Positions 35,161 to 45,839 of a DNA stretch of 64,000 bases are shown piece after piece. Every line of letters begins with the position of its first letter. Position 1 is the first letter of the stretch. Both the position numbers and the translations under genes were made by a program. Origin of the DNA: Firmicutes bacterium HGW-Firmicutes-1 (GTDB taxonomy: Bacteria > Bacillota > Clostridia > Lachnospirales > Vallitaleaceae); contig PHAG01000003.1 of assembly GCA_002841625.1 (NCBI GenBank), positions 124,001 to 188,000 on the forward strand, given 5' to 3'. Below the pieces are notes generated by a model that was not told the DNA's origin, made no database searches, and worked only from the letters and a program-made list of their open reading frames with translations.

Positions 35161-38100
35161 TCAATTTTTTTGTAACTTTTCCCATATTTCTGTTTTGGTT
35201 AATTCTTTAAGCTGTCTATACTCGTTTCCTTTTATTCCCTTTTCAAATCGACAAATTGATAAATACTTGCAAAAATCGCAACCTGTTTCAGTCTTTCTTT
35301 TGTAGGGATGAACAGCTAGATTGCCATCTACAATTGATGTACCTAATTCTTTTACTTTATCTGATACAAATTGTTTCAGAAGATCAAACTGTTCAAGGGA
35401 AGCAACTGAAGAGTTTTTTGTTAACTCTCCATTTATTGTTAAAGCTACTGGAATGATATCCGAGGCTTTTTCAATGCTTGCATCTATTTTTTTGATGATG
35501 TGTTGTTGATCAAGTACCAATCCCTTAAGCTTTAATTGCTTCATAATCATTCTTTCGATTTGCTTCTTATTTCGATCAGTAACATCTTTGATAATTGGAT
35601 CATCGATATGAAAGTAAAAAACACCTGCAGGAATGACCCTCTTATGATCATCTTCTGCCTTTTTTAGTGATGTAACCGAATTTAAATATACAAATAATTG
35701 AAGCTGTAATCCATAATATAGAGCAACAAGATCAAAGTTCTGATTTCCTGATTTATAATCAACAACCGTTAAATAAAGAGCATCGTCCTCTTCATATCCA
35801 TCTACCCTATCTACTCGTCCATTCAGCTTCATTGTTTTATTATTCGAAAAATCAATCGTCAGGGCTTCAAGCTTATCAGCATCAAATCCAAGCTCATAAT
35901 CGATAGGCCTAAACTCCCCTTTGGCTATTTGATTTGCAATTGCCCATAAGGCTCTTTTGGTTACTCTAGTTAATCGTTTTACTAAGTACGTGTTTCTAGA
36001 ATTACTTGTAAAAATCCCTCTGCTTTCTGCATCAATCACTTCACTCACTGCTTCTTCAACGAGTGCATCTCTCATTTCGTCTTTAAGGCCTTTCCAGTCC
36101 AAACCCCTACCTTCAATTTTTCGTGAACATTTATCGATTGCCTTATGAAATAGAATTCCAATATCTGGCATTTTTATGGAATAATCTAATCTTTCTTGCA
36201 GCCTAAGACCATAATCCATGAAATGTGAAAATGGACATTTTGCAAAAGCCTCTAGTCTTGATACACTATTATTTAGCTCATTACCGTAGATCGCTTCGAC
36301 TGCTGTAGGACACAAATCAAGCTCATCATTTTTATCCGTTAAAGCTTGTTCAAAATAGCGAATAATATCGTTCCAATTTTCTTTTTTATAATACCAGCCA
36401 TATAACTGTTTCAATTGCGTATCATCGGTAATAGATTCAATACTTTTTAGTTTATCAACCATTTGATAAAAGGTGGGCTTGGGTTTATTAATGATACATC
36501 TATTCATATAAATCTCGTCAAGATCAAATATTTGCATCTGTGGATACATTTTTTTAATAGAATAAAATAATAAGGATGGGCGCATTGGCTTACCTTGTAA
36601 ATCAGACTTTGAATAGCTTAAATAAAGTTTTTCACTCACTCTTGAAAGTGCCATATATATGCTAAATTGTTCTTTAAAAACATTTTCCTTATTGTCTGGG
36701 GCTAATTGAATGCCTAATTTCTTCAATTGTACCCTCTCAGAATCCGAAATAATATTAGGTTTGTCTATTGTTTTAGGTACTTTACCTTCATTGAATCCTA
36801 TCACAAATAGAGCCTTTGTTTCTTTAAGCCTTGTTCTTTCTAAGTCTCCAACAACCACTTGATCTAATCCTGGTGGCACTAACCCCATCTCGCATTCTTC
36901 TAAACCAGCTTGAAACAAGGCTGAATATGTCTTTGTATTCATTTTTTGATCACCTAGTATTTCTACTGTTTGATCGAGTATTTCTATAACCATTCTATAT
37001 ATTTGGGCGTATTCCTTTTGATACAACAATTGTCCTTCTTCTTCAAAATTGGCTTCTAGCGTATTAATTCTATTCTCAATATCAAGTGATCTCATAAATT
37101 GGAAAACACCCTTCGTTATTGTTTCAACTGTACTTTCTTTTGAATGAATAGCTTCCTTGAGTTTTATGAGTGGTATTACTATTATATCCTTTACGTTATT
37201 AATAGTGTCCATTATGCTTTTTGCATATTCAGAATCTTTGTTTATGCCGAGAAATGGGCGTTCCCAGGTTGTTATCCAAGCTTTTTGCCCTCTTATTCCA
37301 TAGGCTAAAACATAATTTTCAATACGGTCCATTGCCTCTTGATCAATATTCAAAAAACCAGTTTTAATATATCTAAACATATTTGCATAATCAAAATTCT
37401 TATTGATAATATCAAAGGCTGCTGTTAACAGTTCTACTAATGGATGAAGCAATATAGCTTTCTTTTTATCCATAAAATATGGAATATCATATTGAGAAAA
37501 CATTTGTTTTATAATTGTTTCATATCCGATAAGATCTCCTGATACTACTGCAATATCCTTATACCTATATCCTTTTTCATAGACTAGTTTCATAATTGAG
37601 TCTGCTACATATTGTATTTCTTTTCTCATGTTAGAAGCTTGACACATCATAAGTCCATGAGGCTTATGTAAAAAAACTTCATATGGATATCTATATATGT
37701 TTTTTTCTAAATGTGCTATTTCAAAATTGTTTTTATATCTATAAGGTTTCTCATCTTCAATCCACTTGATTGGTGCAATTTCAATGTGTTCTTTTGTCGT
37801 TATTTCAAGCAGCTGATGAAACACTTTCTTACTTTCATAAAACAATTGACTTTCATCTTCAAGATCATCTATTTGTTCTCTTGAATCAAGGGTAAGTACA
37901 ATATTTACATTCTTAGACTTTTTTAATAATTCTCCAATAACCTTAACTTGGATAGGTGTAAATCCGTAGAATCCATCTATGAAAATATCAGCATCTTTTA
38001 ACCATTCATTTTTAAAAATCCCTTCAATAAGTAGATCCATTGTATTTTCAGTCGTTATATATTTCTCGTTCAAATAATCCTTATATTCTTGTAGTAAAAT

Positions 38101-38577
38101 TCCTGCATCCTTGATTTTTTCTTTGAGTAAGGTACTTGTTACTTCTTCTTTTACCTTTTCGAAACTATCATCCTGCCAATTATATTGATATAACTCTGTA
38201 AGCAGTCCCTTTAATTCCTTAACATAACCCTTTTTTCTTATATTACTATATGCGATGGTATATTTTTCTTTAGATTCTTCAACAATTTTTCTAATTACCA
38301 TGCTCTTACCTGTTTCTTTTAAAAGAGTTTTATTCGCTAATGCAAGATCATCATATATTCTATAGGCAAGTCTACCAAAACTTAACACCTCAATATTCAT
38401 GATACCTTTTCTTGGATGAAGCTGAATGAAGTCTTGTTGCGTCTGAAGTGTAAATTGTTCAGGAACAATAACCAAAAAGGGTGAACTTGTCTCTATCAAA
38501 GACTTTTCAATCATTAAATTATGAATATAATGCGTTTTACCTGCTCCTGAACTACCTAAAATAAATTGTAATCCCAT
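35161..38577 (-). CDS. addB: AddB subunit of the AddAB helicase-nuclease
   Basis: 1138 residues, slightly below the usual ~1160. AddAB resects double-strand breaks for recombination. Visible parts are the N-terminal Walker A GSSGAGKTHYI; helicase-like domains; a RecB-family nuclease domain with the catalytic VVDYKSG near residue 965; and the iron-sulphur ligands, one Cys in AKCPFSHF and three in CDFCKYLSIC near the C-terminus. The ATG follows GAGGTG. addA, usually next in the operon, is not downstream: the V-ATPase operon lies there, so addA must be elsewhere. Confidence 0.93.
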   Translation of the reverse strand: MGLQFILGSSGAGKTHYIHNLMIEKSLIETSSPFLVIVPEQFTLQTQQDFIQLHPRKGIMNIEVLSFGRLAYRIYDDLALANKTLLKETGKSMVIRKIVEESKEKYTIAYSNIRKKGYVKELKGLLTELYQYNWQDDSFEKVKEEVTSTLLKEKIKDAGILLQEYKDYLNEKYITTENTMDLLIEGIFKNEWLKDADIFIDGFYGFTPIQVKVIGELLKKSKNVNIVLTLDSREQIDDLEDESQLFYESKKVFHQLLEITTKEHIEIAPIKWIEDEKPYRYKNNFEIAHLEKNIYRYPYEVFLHKPHGLMMCQASNMRKEIQYVADSIMKLVYEKGYRYKDIAVVSGDLIGYETIIKQMFSQYDIPYFMDKKKAILLHPLVELLTAAFDIINKNFDYANMFRYIKTGFLNIDQEAMDRIENYVLAYGIRGQKAWITTWERPFLGINKDSEYAKSIMDTINNVKDIIVIPLIKLKEAIHSKESTVETITKGVFQFMRSLDIENRINTLEANFEEEGQLLYQKEYAQIYRMVIEILDQTVEILGDQKMNTKTYSALFQAGLEECEMGLVPPGLDQVVVGDLERTRLKETKALFVIGFNEGKVPKTIDKPNIISDSERVQLKKLGIQLAPDNKENVFKEQFSIYMALSRVSEKLYLSYSKSDLQGKPMRPSLLFYSIKKMYPQMQIFDLDEIYMNRCIINKPKPTFYQMVDKLKSIESITDDTQLKQLYGWYYKKENWNDIIRYFEQALTDKNDELDLCPTAVEAIYGNELNNSVSRLEAFAKCPFSHFMDYGLRLQERLDYSIKMPDIGILFHKAIDKCSRKIEGRGLDWKGLKDEMRDALVEEAVSEVIDAESRGIFTSNSRNTYLVKRLTRVTKRALWAIANQIAKGEFRPIDYELGFDADKLEALTIDFSNNKTMKLNGRVDRVDGYEEDDALYLTVVDYKSGNQNFDLVALYYGLQLQLFVYLNSVTSLKKAEDDHKRVIPAGVFYFHIDDPIIKDVTDRNKKQIERMIMKQLKLKGLVLDQQHIIKKIDASIEKASDIIPVALTINGELTKNSSVASLEQFDLLKQFVSDKVKELGTSIVDGNLAVHPYKRKTETGCDFCKYLSICRFEKGIKGNEYRQLKELTKTEIWEKLQKN

Positions 38578-38642
38578 TATTTCACCTCATAATGCATCAT
38601 TGGTTTATCATTTGTTTTTCTTCAAAGTTTTCAAAAAACAAT

Positions 38643-38683
38643 AGGGCACAAGGCTAAACACTGTTGATTAGCTTCGTGCCCCT
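38643..38683 (-). terminator. Intrinsic terminator after the deacetylase gene
   Basis: GGGCACAAGGCTAA (from 38643) pairs with the mirrored TTAGCTTCGTGCCC arm with small mismatches. On minus, the T-rich stretch at 38630-38642 follows. Confidence 0.6.
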
Positions 38684-38715
38684 TTGCACCTATAATATAC
38701 TATTATATTCTTATT

Positions 38716-39789
38716 TTAGTATAAATACAACTCATAGTCGTTTAATTTTTCTACATTGACTTTATCTTTACTCTCACTTGGTACAGCAATTCTATTTGGA
38801 TTGCCATCTGAAATATATTTTACGTCCTTATGGTTTTCATAGTAATTCAACCACCATTCCAGATCACCTTCTTCACCTTCTGAACCTCTAACTCTTGGAC
38901 AATTATAAGGATCAAAATCAATGTGTATAGGTGCTACCATAGGACCACTTGGCCCTTCTCTAAAGCCTAGAGAATATTGATAAGGATTCCCTTCATAGGT
39001 ACCATTAACAACAAATTGCCTATATGCATCTTCTGGTCTAATTCCATGAGGATAAGTAATGGTATCTACAACATAACCTGGTAGAGCACTCTTAATTAAT
39101 GTATCTACCTTACCAATTTCTTCTTGAACTTGTTCGCCTGTAAGTTGAGATAGCTTAGGGTGAGTATTGGTATGGTTCCCAATTTGATAGCCATTGTCTA
39201 CCAACCACTTTAAGCGTTCCTCATAGGTTCCAGCTCCTTCAAAAGCACCTTTGCCTCCGTTAATAAAAAGAATAGCTTCTTTTCCAAAATCTGGATGCGC
39301 TTTGCTAAATTCTTCAATTAAATAGATTGCGGTACCTTTTTTGGGAACCAAGTTACCACCAACCTCTTCTAATGAAAAAGTTGAGCTTAGTCCATCATCA
39401 AAAGTCAAAACGATTGGTGTAAATCCTGCTGGAATACTAATATTACTATTTTTATAATCCTCCATAGAAATCAAACGATAACCGTGATCGTACATAAAAT
39501 TAAGATCTTTTATAAAATCCGCTTCTGTTCTATGATAAGGGGGTCTATCTTCAATACCATGATACATAACAACCATAATGTGTCCAGCCTCATAGGGCAT
39601 AACTTCTTCATAATTAATCTCTACTACTGGTTGACTAGCCTCTTCTTGTTGAATATTCTCTTCTTCAGGAAGCGCTTCTTCAAATGTTGTATCATTTTCC
39701 TTTGGTGTTATCTCTTGCTGTTCCTTTGAACAACCCATTAATGTGAAAGCAAGTATTATTATTATGCTACTAATTATTTTCTTTTTCAA
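38716..39789 (-). CDS. Polysaccharide deacetylase lipoprotein
   Basis: 357 residues. The signal ends TLMGC, so it is a lipid-anchored surface protein; an acidic linker follows (about 20-55). The NodB/CE4 domain covers about 65-300 with MVVMYHGIE, the first Asp in VLTFDDG, the zinc His pair in GNHTNTHP, and TITYPHG. The domain is interrupted by extra segments. Likely substrates are peptidoglycan GlcNAc or a surface polysaccharide. The start is TTG 39789, six bases after GAGGT. It is a single gene with its own terminator. Confidence 0.88.
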   Translation of the reverse strand: MKKKIISSIIIILAFTLMGCSKEQQEITPKENDTTFEEALPEEENIQQEEASQPVVEINYEEVMPYEAGHIMVVMYHGIEDRPPYHRTEADFIKDLNFMYDHGYRLISMEDYKNSNISIPAGFTPIVLTFDDGLSSTFSLEEVGGNLVPKKGTAIYLIEEFSKAHPDFGKEAILFINGGKGAFEGAGTYEERLKWLVDNGYQIGNHTNTHPKLSQLTGEQVQEEIGKVDTLIKSALPGYVVDTITYPHGIRPEDAYRQFVVNGTYEGNPYQYSLGFREGPSGPMVAPIHIDFDPYNCPRVRGSEGEEGDLEWWLNYYENHKDVKYISDGNPNRIAVPSESKDKVNVEKLNDYELYLY

Positions 39790-39899
39790 GATAATACCTC
39801 TTCTGTATTTTATTTTTTTGACTTAATGACTTTGTTCATATTTTCATGTCCCTAACAATACACTATAGTAATTAGAAGTATTTAAGTTAAGGAGGCTTT

Positions 39900-40334
39900 A
39901 TGGGTTCAACTAAAATTTTAGTATTTCGTTTGAAGGAAATCATTTATACCGTTTTGTTCATTGCCTTGGGTGTACTCTTAATATTGTTATTGGTTTTTAT
40001 GTTCTCTAAAAAAGAAAAATCTACGCCTACACTCGAATACGTACCAGGAGTATATTCCTCATCAGTTTTACTCGATAATCAGCCCATTAATGTTGAAGTT
40101 ATTGTAGATAGAAATCATATCAATTCTGTGAAATTAATTGATTTAAATACTACTACCGAAACATTATTCCCACTACTAGAAGAAGCAATGAGCAACATTG
40201 AGACTCAATTAACAAGCGATGCAACAGTAGATACTTTGGAAATCAAATCTGAATTCAAGTATACCTCAGCATTGCTTCTCGAAGCCATTAATGGAGCACT
40301 GTCAAAGGCGTCGGTTGAAGCTGTACATAAATAA
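39900..40334 (+). CDS. Single-span protein with an FMN-binding-like domain
   Basis: 144 residues: a membrane helix at about 14-36, then an extracytoplasmic domain with GVYSSSVLLDNQPINVEVIV and TSALLLEAINGALSKA, the outline of the FMN_bind fold. The usual SGATxSS flavin-attachment motif is replaced by FKYTSALL, so covalent flavin is unlikely. Function unknown. AAGGAGG lies four to five bases before ATG. It is an isolated plus-strand gene between minus-strand neighbours. Confidence 0.65.
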   Translation: MGSTKILVFRLKEIIYTVLFIALGVLLILLLVFMFSKKEKSTPTLEYVPGVYSSSVLLDNQPINVEVIVDRNHINSVKLIDLNTTTETLFPLLEEAMSNIETQLTSDATVDTLEIKSEFKYTSALLLEAINGALSKASVEAVHK

Positions 40335-40336
40335 GG

Positions 40337-40612
40337 CTATAACTTCCAATTAGCCCAGTATAAATCAAGTTCTTCATTAACGATTGCAGCAAAATAACGG
40401 TCAATAATATCAAATAGCTCAGATTCATCTTCTAGCTTTATTGTAATAGAATTAGCACTCTTGCTGATTCTTTTATTTTTATCATTTGTTGTTGTAATAT
40501 ACTGATCAAGCTTTGCTAAAAAAACGTCTTTATGTTCCTTTGTGATTTCTTCATAGCCATTCATTTCACCCATTAATTCTTCGATAAATTGTTCTTGTGT
40601 AAATTTTATCAT
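40337..40612 (-). CDS. Hypothetical protein, 91 residues
   Basis: Start set at ATG 40612, five bases after GAGGTGGT; a longer frame to 40636 is not supported. The product is soluble, acidic and mostly helical (FTQEQFIEELMGEMNGYEEI), ending EELDLYWANWKL. No family recognised. It lies 51 bases after the lipid kinase gene on the same strand, and its stop is three bases from that of the convergent gene. Confidence 0.55.
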   Translation of the reverse strand: MIKFTQEQFIEELMGEMNGYEEITKEHKDVFLAKLDQYITTTNDKNKRISKSANSITIKLEDESELFDIIDRYFAAIVNEELDLYWANWKL

Positions 40613-40663
40613 ATAATACCACCTCGTATTCATCAATTATCTATAGCCACTAAGGTGTAGCTA

Positions 40664-41572
40664 TCATGTTACATTGCAATTGCCAATTACCTTAAGCTTT
40701 TTTTGCAAAACATCAATTCTTAAAGGAAACTTTGGTCCAAGTTCGCCATCAATATCTGATTCTTCAAAAGATTCTAAACCTTCAAGACATTCAATATTCA
40801 TCTTTTTGATTTGACAAAACACTACGTTTTTATCATCTAAATGTTCACCTGTAATTATTTTTCGAAATAAAGTTGGCAAGTAATTAAGAGCACATTCTTT
40901 TATGCCAATAAAATCCATATAACCATCATCTAAAACTGCATCCTTGGCTAGTTTATTAAAGCCTCCAGCACTTGAACCATTTAATAATAGAAATAAGAAA
41001 AAATAATCATCTATAATTTCGTCGCCAGTATCAATTTTAAACCTTATTCTTGTGAATTTAGGTAATTGTTGTACGCCTTTAATGTAATAAGCCAACTTAC
41101 CTATAGTGTTTTTTAATTCAATGTCTATGTTTTGGGATATATTCGTAAACAAACCTCCACAACAAACATTAATAAAATACTCTCCATTCACCTTTCCAAC
41201 ATCAATTTCTCGTATGTTCATTTCGGCTAAAAGCTCAAAACACTCCGAGAAATTAAACGGAATACCTAAATGATTTGCAAAATCATTGGCAGTACCAGCC
41301 GGAATGACACCTAATGGTAAATCAATATCATTTTTCATCATTGAGTTAACAATTTGATTTACAGAACCATCACCACCTGCTACTATAATAGCTTCACATT
41401 CCGTTAGATCCTTTTCAAGTAAGCAAGTTGAAAAATCACTTGCATCTTTCGTTCTTTGTATACGAACATCGTAACCTTTATCTTGAAATACCTCAATAAA
41501 ATAATCTATTTTGCTCGGAAAAATTCTTGCTCCAGCCATTGGATTATAAATCAACTGCACAAACTTACCCAT
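40664..41572 (-). CDS. Diacylglycerol kinase-family lipid kinase (YegS/DgkB-like)
   Basis: 302 residues. The catalytic domain shows LIYNPMAGA at the N-terminus, the glycine motif IVAGGDGSVNQIVN near residue 80, and GVIPAGTANDFANHLGIP near 105. The C-terminal beta domain holds INVCCGGLFTN and LDDGYMDFIGI. The family phosphorylates diacylglycerol or related lipids at the membrane; DgkB in Gram-positives recycles diacylglycerol from teichoic acid synthesis. The exact lipid is not predictable. Confidence 0.9.
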   Translation of the reverse strand: MGKFVQLIYNPMAGARIFPSKIDYFIEVFQDKGYDVRIQRTKDASDFSTCLLEKDLTECEAIIVAGGDGSVNQIVNSMMKNDIDLPLGVIPAGTANDFANHLGIPFNFSECFELLAEMNIREIDVGKVNGEYFINVCCGGLFTNISQNIDIELKNTIGKLAYYIKGVQQLPKFTRIRFKIDTGDEIIDDYFFLFLLLNGSSAGGFNKLAKDAVLDDGYMDFIGIKECALNYLPTLFRKIITGEHLDDKNVVFCQIKKMNIECLEGLESFEESDIDGELGPKFPLRIDVLQKKLKVIGNCNVT

Positions 41573-41685
41573 TCGTTATCCCTTCTTTCTATAATATCTA
41601 TAGGTTAAAAAATAAGGGTATACCTTCTCTCACCCTAATCATTATAACATATTTCCCCTAAAATCCAAAAAAATTTTTATGCTGA

Positions 41686-41719
41686 AAAAGCCTAAAACCA
41701 TACTTGCATTTAGGCTTTT
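41686..41719 (-). terminator. Intrinsic terminator after fsa
   Basis: AAAAGCCTAAA (41686-41696) pairs with TTTAGGCTTTT (41709-41719). The minus strand continues in Ts. Confidence 0.75.
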
Positions 41720-41732
41720 CTTCATATTTATA

Positions 41733-42377
41733 TTATTTTGGAACGCTTTCCCAGTCCTTGAGGAATCTTTGTATACCTGTATCAGTTAATGGATGTTTAA
41801 GCATTTGCATAATTACGCTATAAGGAATTGTAGCAATATCAGAGCCCGCTTTAGCTGCATCTAAAACATGAATCGGATTTCTGATGCTTGCAGAAATGAT
41901 TTCTGTTTCAATTCCATGGATATTAAAAATCTCAGCAATATCAGCAACCAAATCCATACCTACTGAACCGATATCATCAACTCTACCTAGAAATGGACTT
42001 ACATAGGTTGCTCCAGCTCTAGCAGCCATGAGTGCTTGAGGAGCTGAAAAAATCAAAGTTACATTTGTTTTAATTCCTTCTTTTGAGAAAATTTTAACTG
42101 CTTTTAAGCCCTCCTGCGTAATTGGGACTTTGATAACAATATTTTTATGAATTTTACATAGTATCCTACCCTCACGTACCATACCTTCTGCATCCAAGCT
42201 TATCACCTCGGCACTGATAGGCCCCTCTACAATTCCAACTATCTCTTTCACAACTTCTTCAAAAACTCTTCCTTCTTTTGCAATCAAAGAGGGATTCGTT
42301 GTTACTCCACAAATAATTCCCATATCATTTGCTGCTCTAATTTCTTCAACATTTGCAGTATCAATAAAAATTTTCAT
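41733..42377 (-). CDS. fsa: Fructose-6-phosphate aldolase / small transaldolase
   Basis: 214 residues, the short transaldolase (TalC/FSA) type. It forms a Schiff base on the lysine in NIVIKVPIT, near residue 84. Other blocks are [27 protein letters not shown] and the phosphate site [22 protein letters not shown]. It lies 55 bases after tkt, so in this setting transaldolase activity in the non-oxidative pentose phosphate pathway is more likely than free aldolase. GAAAGGAG precedes ATG. Confidence 0.93.
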   Translation of the reverse strand: MKIFIDTANVEEIRAANDMGIICGVTTNPSLIAKEGRVFEEVVKEIVGIVEGPISAEVISLDAEGMVREGRILCKIHKNIVIKVPITQEGLKAVKIFSKEGIKTNVTLIFSAPQALMAARAGATYVSPFLGRVDDIGSVGMDLVADIAEIFNIHGIETEIISASIRNPIHVLDAAKAGSDIATIPYSVIMQMLKHPLTDTGIQRFLKDWESVPK

Positions 42378-42432
42378 ATTAAACTCTCCTTTCGATATTT
42401 ATTTATTGTGATCAAACAGAAATATGAGTAAC

Positions 42433-44409
42433 CTATAGATTAATCAATAATTCAGCTTGTTTAACTACGTTTTCCACCGTTAATCCCATCAATTTATATA
42501 CTTCATTTGCTGGTCCCGAAGCTCCAAAAGTATCAATTCCCATTACTTTTCCATTACTTCCCACATATTTATGCCAGCCCATTGTAGATCCAGCTTCAAC
42601 TGCCATGATCTTACTATTTCTTGGTAAAATTGCCTCTTGATAAGAACTATCTTGTTCCTCAAACAACTTCCAAGAAGGCATACTAACTACTCTTGTAGAA
42701 ATACCTTTTTCTTCCAATACTTTTGATGCTTCATAAATCAATTCAACTTCTGATCCAGAGGCTACTAAAATCAATTCTACATTTCTACTTTCTTCTTTAA
42801 TGGTATACGCTCCTTGATAGAGACCTACTCCAGTCGTAGCATATTGGGTTAAATTTTGTCTTGATAACACAAGTGCAGTAGGCGTTGATTTACTTGTTAA
42901 AGCGCTATACCAGGCTGCTGCTGTTTCATTCGCATCTGCTGGCCTAATCACATTAAAATTTGGAATGCTTCGTAGCATCATAAGTTGTTCTATTGGTTGA
43001 TGAGTTGGTCCATCCTCTCCAACTCCAATGCTATCATGTGTCATAATATAGATAACAGGTAATCCCATTAAAGAGGCTAGTCTCATAGATGGCTTCATAT
43101 AATCACTAAATACAAAAAATCCAGCTACATATGGAATCAACCCTCCATGTAGAGCAATCCCATTTGCCATAGCTGCCATAGCATGTTCCCTTACACCGAA
43201 ATGCAAATTAGAACCGCTATTGTCTTCTTTAGCAAAGTGTCCCCTATTTTCCATAATTGATTTTGTTGAAGGAGACAAATCAGCAGAACCACCAATGATA
43301 TTTGGTACTATTTTTGATAATTTATTTAACACTTCATAAGAAGATACTCTAGTCGCTTTTGTACCTTCATATTTCCAGAAATCTTCATTCTTTGCTATAT
43401 CTTCTAAATATTCATTATTTAGCCATTTTTGCAACTCATTTGCAGCGTCAGGATGCGCTGACTCATATTTACTATATAATACATTCCAGGTAACTTCTTG
43501 TGCTTCTAAATTAGAAATAACCTCATTCATATGTTGCTTCACCGCAGCTGGGATTGTAAACGGTTCCTCCGTCCAGCCAAAAAATTCTTTCGTTGCTATG
43601 ATATTAGCATCTCCAAGTGGTTCACCATGCGCTGCTGCTTTTCCTTGCTTAGATGGGCAACCATACCCAATTAATGTATTTACCTTTATTAATGTAGGCT
43701 TATCAGTTTCTTTTTTTGCTGCTTCAATGGCTTTTTCTATAGCGTCTGTATCATTTCCATCCGTTATTTCAATTACTTGCCAACCATAAGCCTCAAATCT
43801 CATTGGTACATTTTCTCTGAAAGCAATATCTGTATTTCCTTCTATCGAAATTGAATTAGAATCATAAAATAAGATTAGTTTTCCGAGTCCAAGGGTACCT
43901 GCTAAGGAAGCAGCCTCACCTGATATTCCTTCCATTAAACATCCATCACCACATAAAGCAAAGGTATAATGATCCATAATGGCAAAATCTTGACGATTAA
44001 ATTTACTTGCTAGATAACTCTCAGCCAATGCCATTCCTACTGCAGTAGCAATGCCTTGACCAAGTGGCCCAGTTGTCATCTCAACACCCGTGGTATGTCC
44101 AAATTCTGGATGACCAGGTGTTTTACTTCCAAGTTGTCTAAACTGTTTGATGTCATCCATTGTAAGACCATATTCAAATAAGTGTAACAATGAATATAAG
44201 AGCATTGAGCCATGACCTGCTGACAATACAAATCTATCTCTATTAATCCACTTAGGATTTTTAGGATTATGTTTCATTTGTTTTGCCCATAGGGTGTATG
44301 CCATTGGTGCAGCTCCCATTGGTAATCCTGGATGCCCGGAATTGGCTTTTTGAATAGCTTCCACAGATAAAATTCTGATAGCGTTTATCGTTTCTTGATC
44401 TAGATGCAT
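42433..44409 (-). CDS. tkt: Transketolase
   Basis: A 658-residue full-length enzyme using thiamine diphosphate to move two-carbon units between sugar phosphates. Motifs: [12 protein letters not shown] near the N-terminus, the TPP/Mg site [16 protein letters not shown] near 154, the pyrimidine-domain [16 protein letters not shown], and [18 protein letters not shown]. It is paired with fsa on the same strand; together they complete the non-oxidative pentose phosphate route. Confidence 0.97.
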   Translation of the reverse strand: MHLDQETINAIRILSVEAIQKANSGHPGLPMGAAPMAYTLWAKQMKHNPKNPKWINRDRFVLSAGHGSMLLYSLLHLFEYGLTMDDIKQFRQLGSKTPGHPEFGHTTGVEMTTGPLGQGIATAVGMALAESYLASKFNRQDFAIMDHYTFALCGDGCLMEGISGEAASLAGTLGLGKLILFYDSNSISIEGNTDIAFRENVPMRFEAYGWQVIEITDGNDTDAIEKAIEAAKKETDKPTLIKVNTLIGYGCPSKQGKAAAHGEPLGDANIIATKEFFGWTEEPFTIPAAVKQHMNEVISNLEAQEVTWNVLYSKYESAHPDAANELQKWLNNEYLEDIAKNEDFWKYEGTKATRVSSYEVLNKLSKIVPNIIGGSADLSPSTKSIMENRGHFAKEDNSGSNLHFGVREHAMAAMANGIALHGGLIPYVAGFFVFSDYMKPSMRLASLMGLPVIYIMTHDSIGVGEDGPTHQPIEQLMMLRSIPNFNVIRPADANETAAAWYSALTSKSTPTALVLSRQNLTQYATTGVGLYQGAYTIKEESRNVELILVASGSEVELIYEASKVLEEKGISTRVVSMPSWKLFEEQDSSYQEAILPRNSKIMAVEAGSTMGWHKYVGSNGKVMGIDTFGASGPANEVYKLMGLTVENVVKQAELLINL

Positions 44410-44535
44410 TTGTTATACTCCTTCTGATATGTGAAGCTTTCTGTATTAGAAAGCTAATAATAACAAGTTTTAATAGGAAATAGTTTACAGCTGTATATTA
44501 ATACACTAAAGTTTCGCTGTCAACCTTTTTATGGA

Positions 44536-45738
44536 CTAATGCCTTATGATTCCAGAGACCTTTGTTTTAAATATTGGCAGATCTGGATTTTGTTCAATCA
44601 AATCTAAAATCTCTAAAAGTTTCTTAGAGTAGTTTCTAACAGTTGTACCTTGTTTATCCGTTTTGCTACATTCAATCATTACTAAATTATAAATTGTAGT
44701 TACATCAACTGGTGCTCTATAATGATAATGGCTACCATGAATTGCCATAATTTTTTCAGTAATTTTAAAGTAATCCTCTTGTTCAAAAGCTTTTAATTCT
44801 ATGACTGGTTGTCTTAAGTTTGCAATCTGAACTTTGCCCCCCGTAATTGTTGAACCAATACGTTGGTTTAAAGCATCATAGCTTTTAAAACCTTTTTCCT
44901 CATTCATAAAAAGCTCTTTCGTACCAGCAAAAACAAACCCACATTTTTCGAGTTCTCCTGTTCCACAGGCGTCCATAATGTATCTAATATTCGCATAGGT
45001 TTTCAGTCTTGTATCTGACCTATTACCCATTACCATTTCAAGCTCGTCTACAAATACCATTATTCCAGTATATCCTATTAAGGTTAATAGTGAAATAAAC
45101 CCTCTAAATACATTAATTGCATTTTCAATATCAACAGAACCCTTTACATTAAGGCGCTTTTTAAGCTCATAGGAAACATTTTTGTCTCCCTTAATCCAAG
45201 AAGCTGCAATATTTGATAGTTCATAATCATTGTTTATTTTAGCTCTTATATAAGTTAGTAATACCATGGCAAAAGCATTGTTATAATCATTTAAGGTTGC
45301 AATTACGCCATAGATGTCTTTTGTTGCAGAATTTATTTCTTTTTCCTTTTTTATGTTTTTAAGCCAGCTTTCAAAGATTTCTTCAAAACTTGTTCCTTTG
45401 CTTAAATGGTCTGACTTAATCTCAAGGTTACTCATTATTGCAGTATATAAGCCATCAAATTTGCTGAAATTAAAGCCACCTGTAATAGATAAGGATGCCA
45501 CTACAAAGCCTTCACTTAATGCTTTTTGTTTTAAATAATTAAGCATAAAAGACTTTCCTGTACCGTATTCACCTTTGATAAACTTTACAGCGCTGAAACC
45601 ATCATTTTTAATTCCCTCAAGTAAATAAGTTAGTTCTTCAAGTTCTTGAGTTCTTCCAACAATAAGCTCATCAAGTACAGTATCTGGTATAACGCCCATT
45701 CTTAATGCATTTAGTATTTTTGGTGTCTGATCCTTCAT
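44536..45738 (-). CDS. Orphan BrxD-like P-loop ATPase (DUF2791-type)
   Basis: 400 residues. Walker A GEYGTGKSF lies at 56-64 and Walker B VFVDELEMVM near 230. The N-terminal IVGRTQELEEL and overall layout match the BREX ATP-binding (BrxC/BrxD) family of AAA-like ATPases. In phage-defence loci these work with PglZ, methylases or helicases, none of which is adjacent: the neighbours are tkt and yigZ. A stand-alone housekeeping or signalling role is as possible as a defence role. The ribosome site is weak. Confidence 0.72.
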   Translation of the reverse strand: MKDQTPKILNALRMGVIPDTVLDELIVGRTQELEELTYLLEGIKNDGFSAVKFIKGEYGTGKSFMLNYLKQKALSEGFVVASLSITGGFNFSKFDGLYTAIMSNLEIKSDHLSKGTSFEEIFESWLKNIKKEKEINSATKDIYGVIATLNDYNNAFAMVLLTYIRAKINNDYELSNIAASWIKGDKNVSYELKKRLNVKGSVDIENAINVFRGFISLLTLIGYTGIMVFVDELEMVMGNRSDTRLKTYANIRYIMDACGTGELEKCGFVFAGTKELFMNEEKGFKSYDALNQRIGSTITGGKVQIANLRQPVIELKAFEQEDYFKITEKIMAIHGSHYHYRAPVDVTTIYNLVMIECSKTDKQGTTVRNYSKKLLEILDLIEQNPDLPIFKTKVSGIIRH

Positions 45739-45839
45739 ATGATTACCGTCCAGCTTTTTAGATTTGCTTTATCAACACTAACTGATTATACCAAAAAAAA
45801 GGCAACATTAATAGTTGCTTTCATAGTTTTTTCTAAAAA

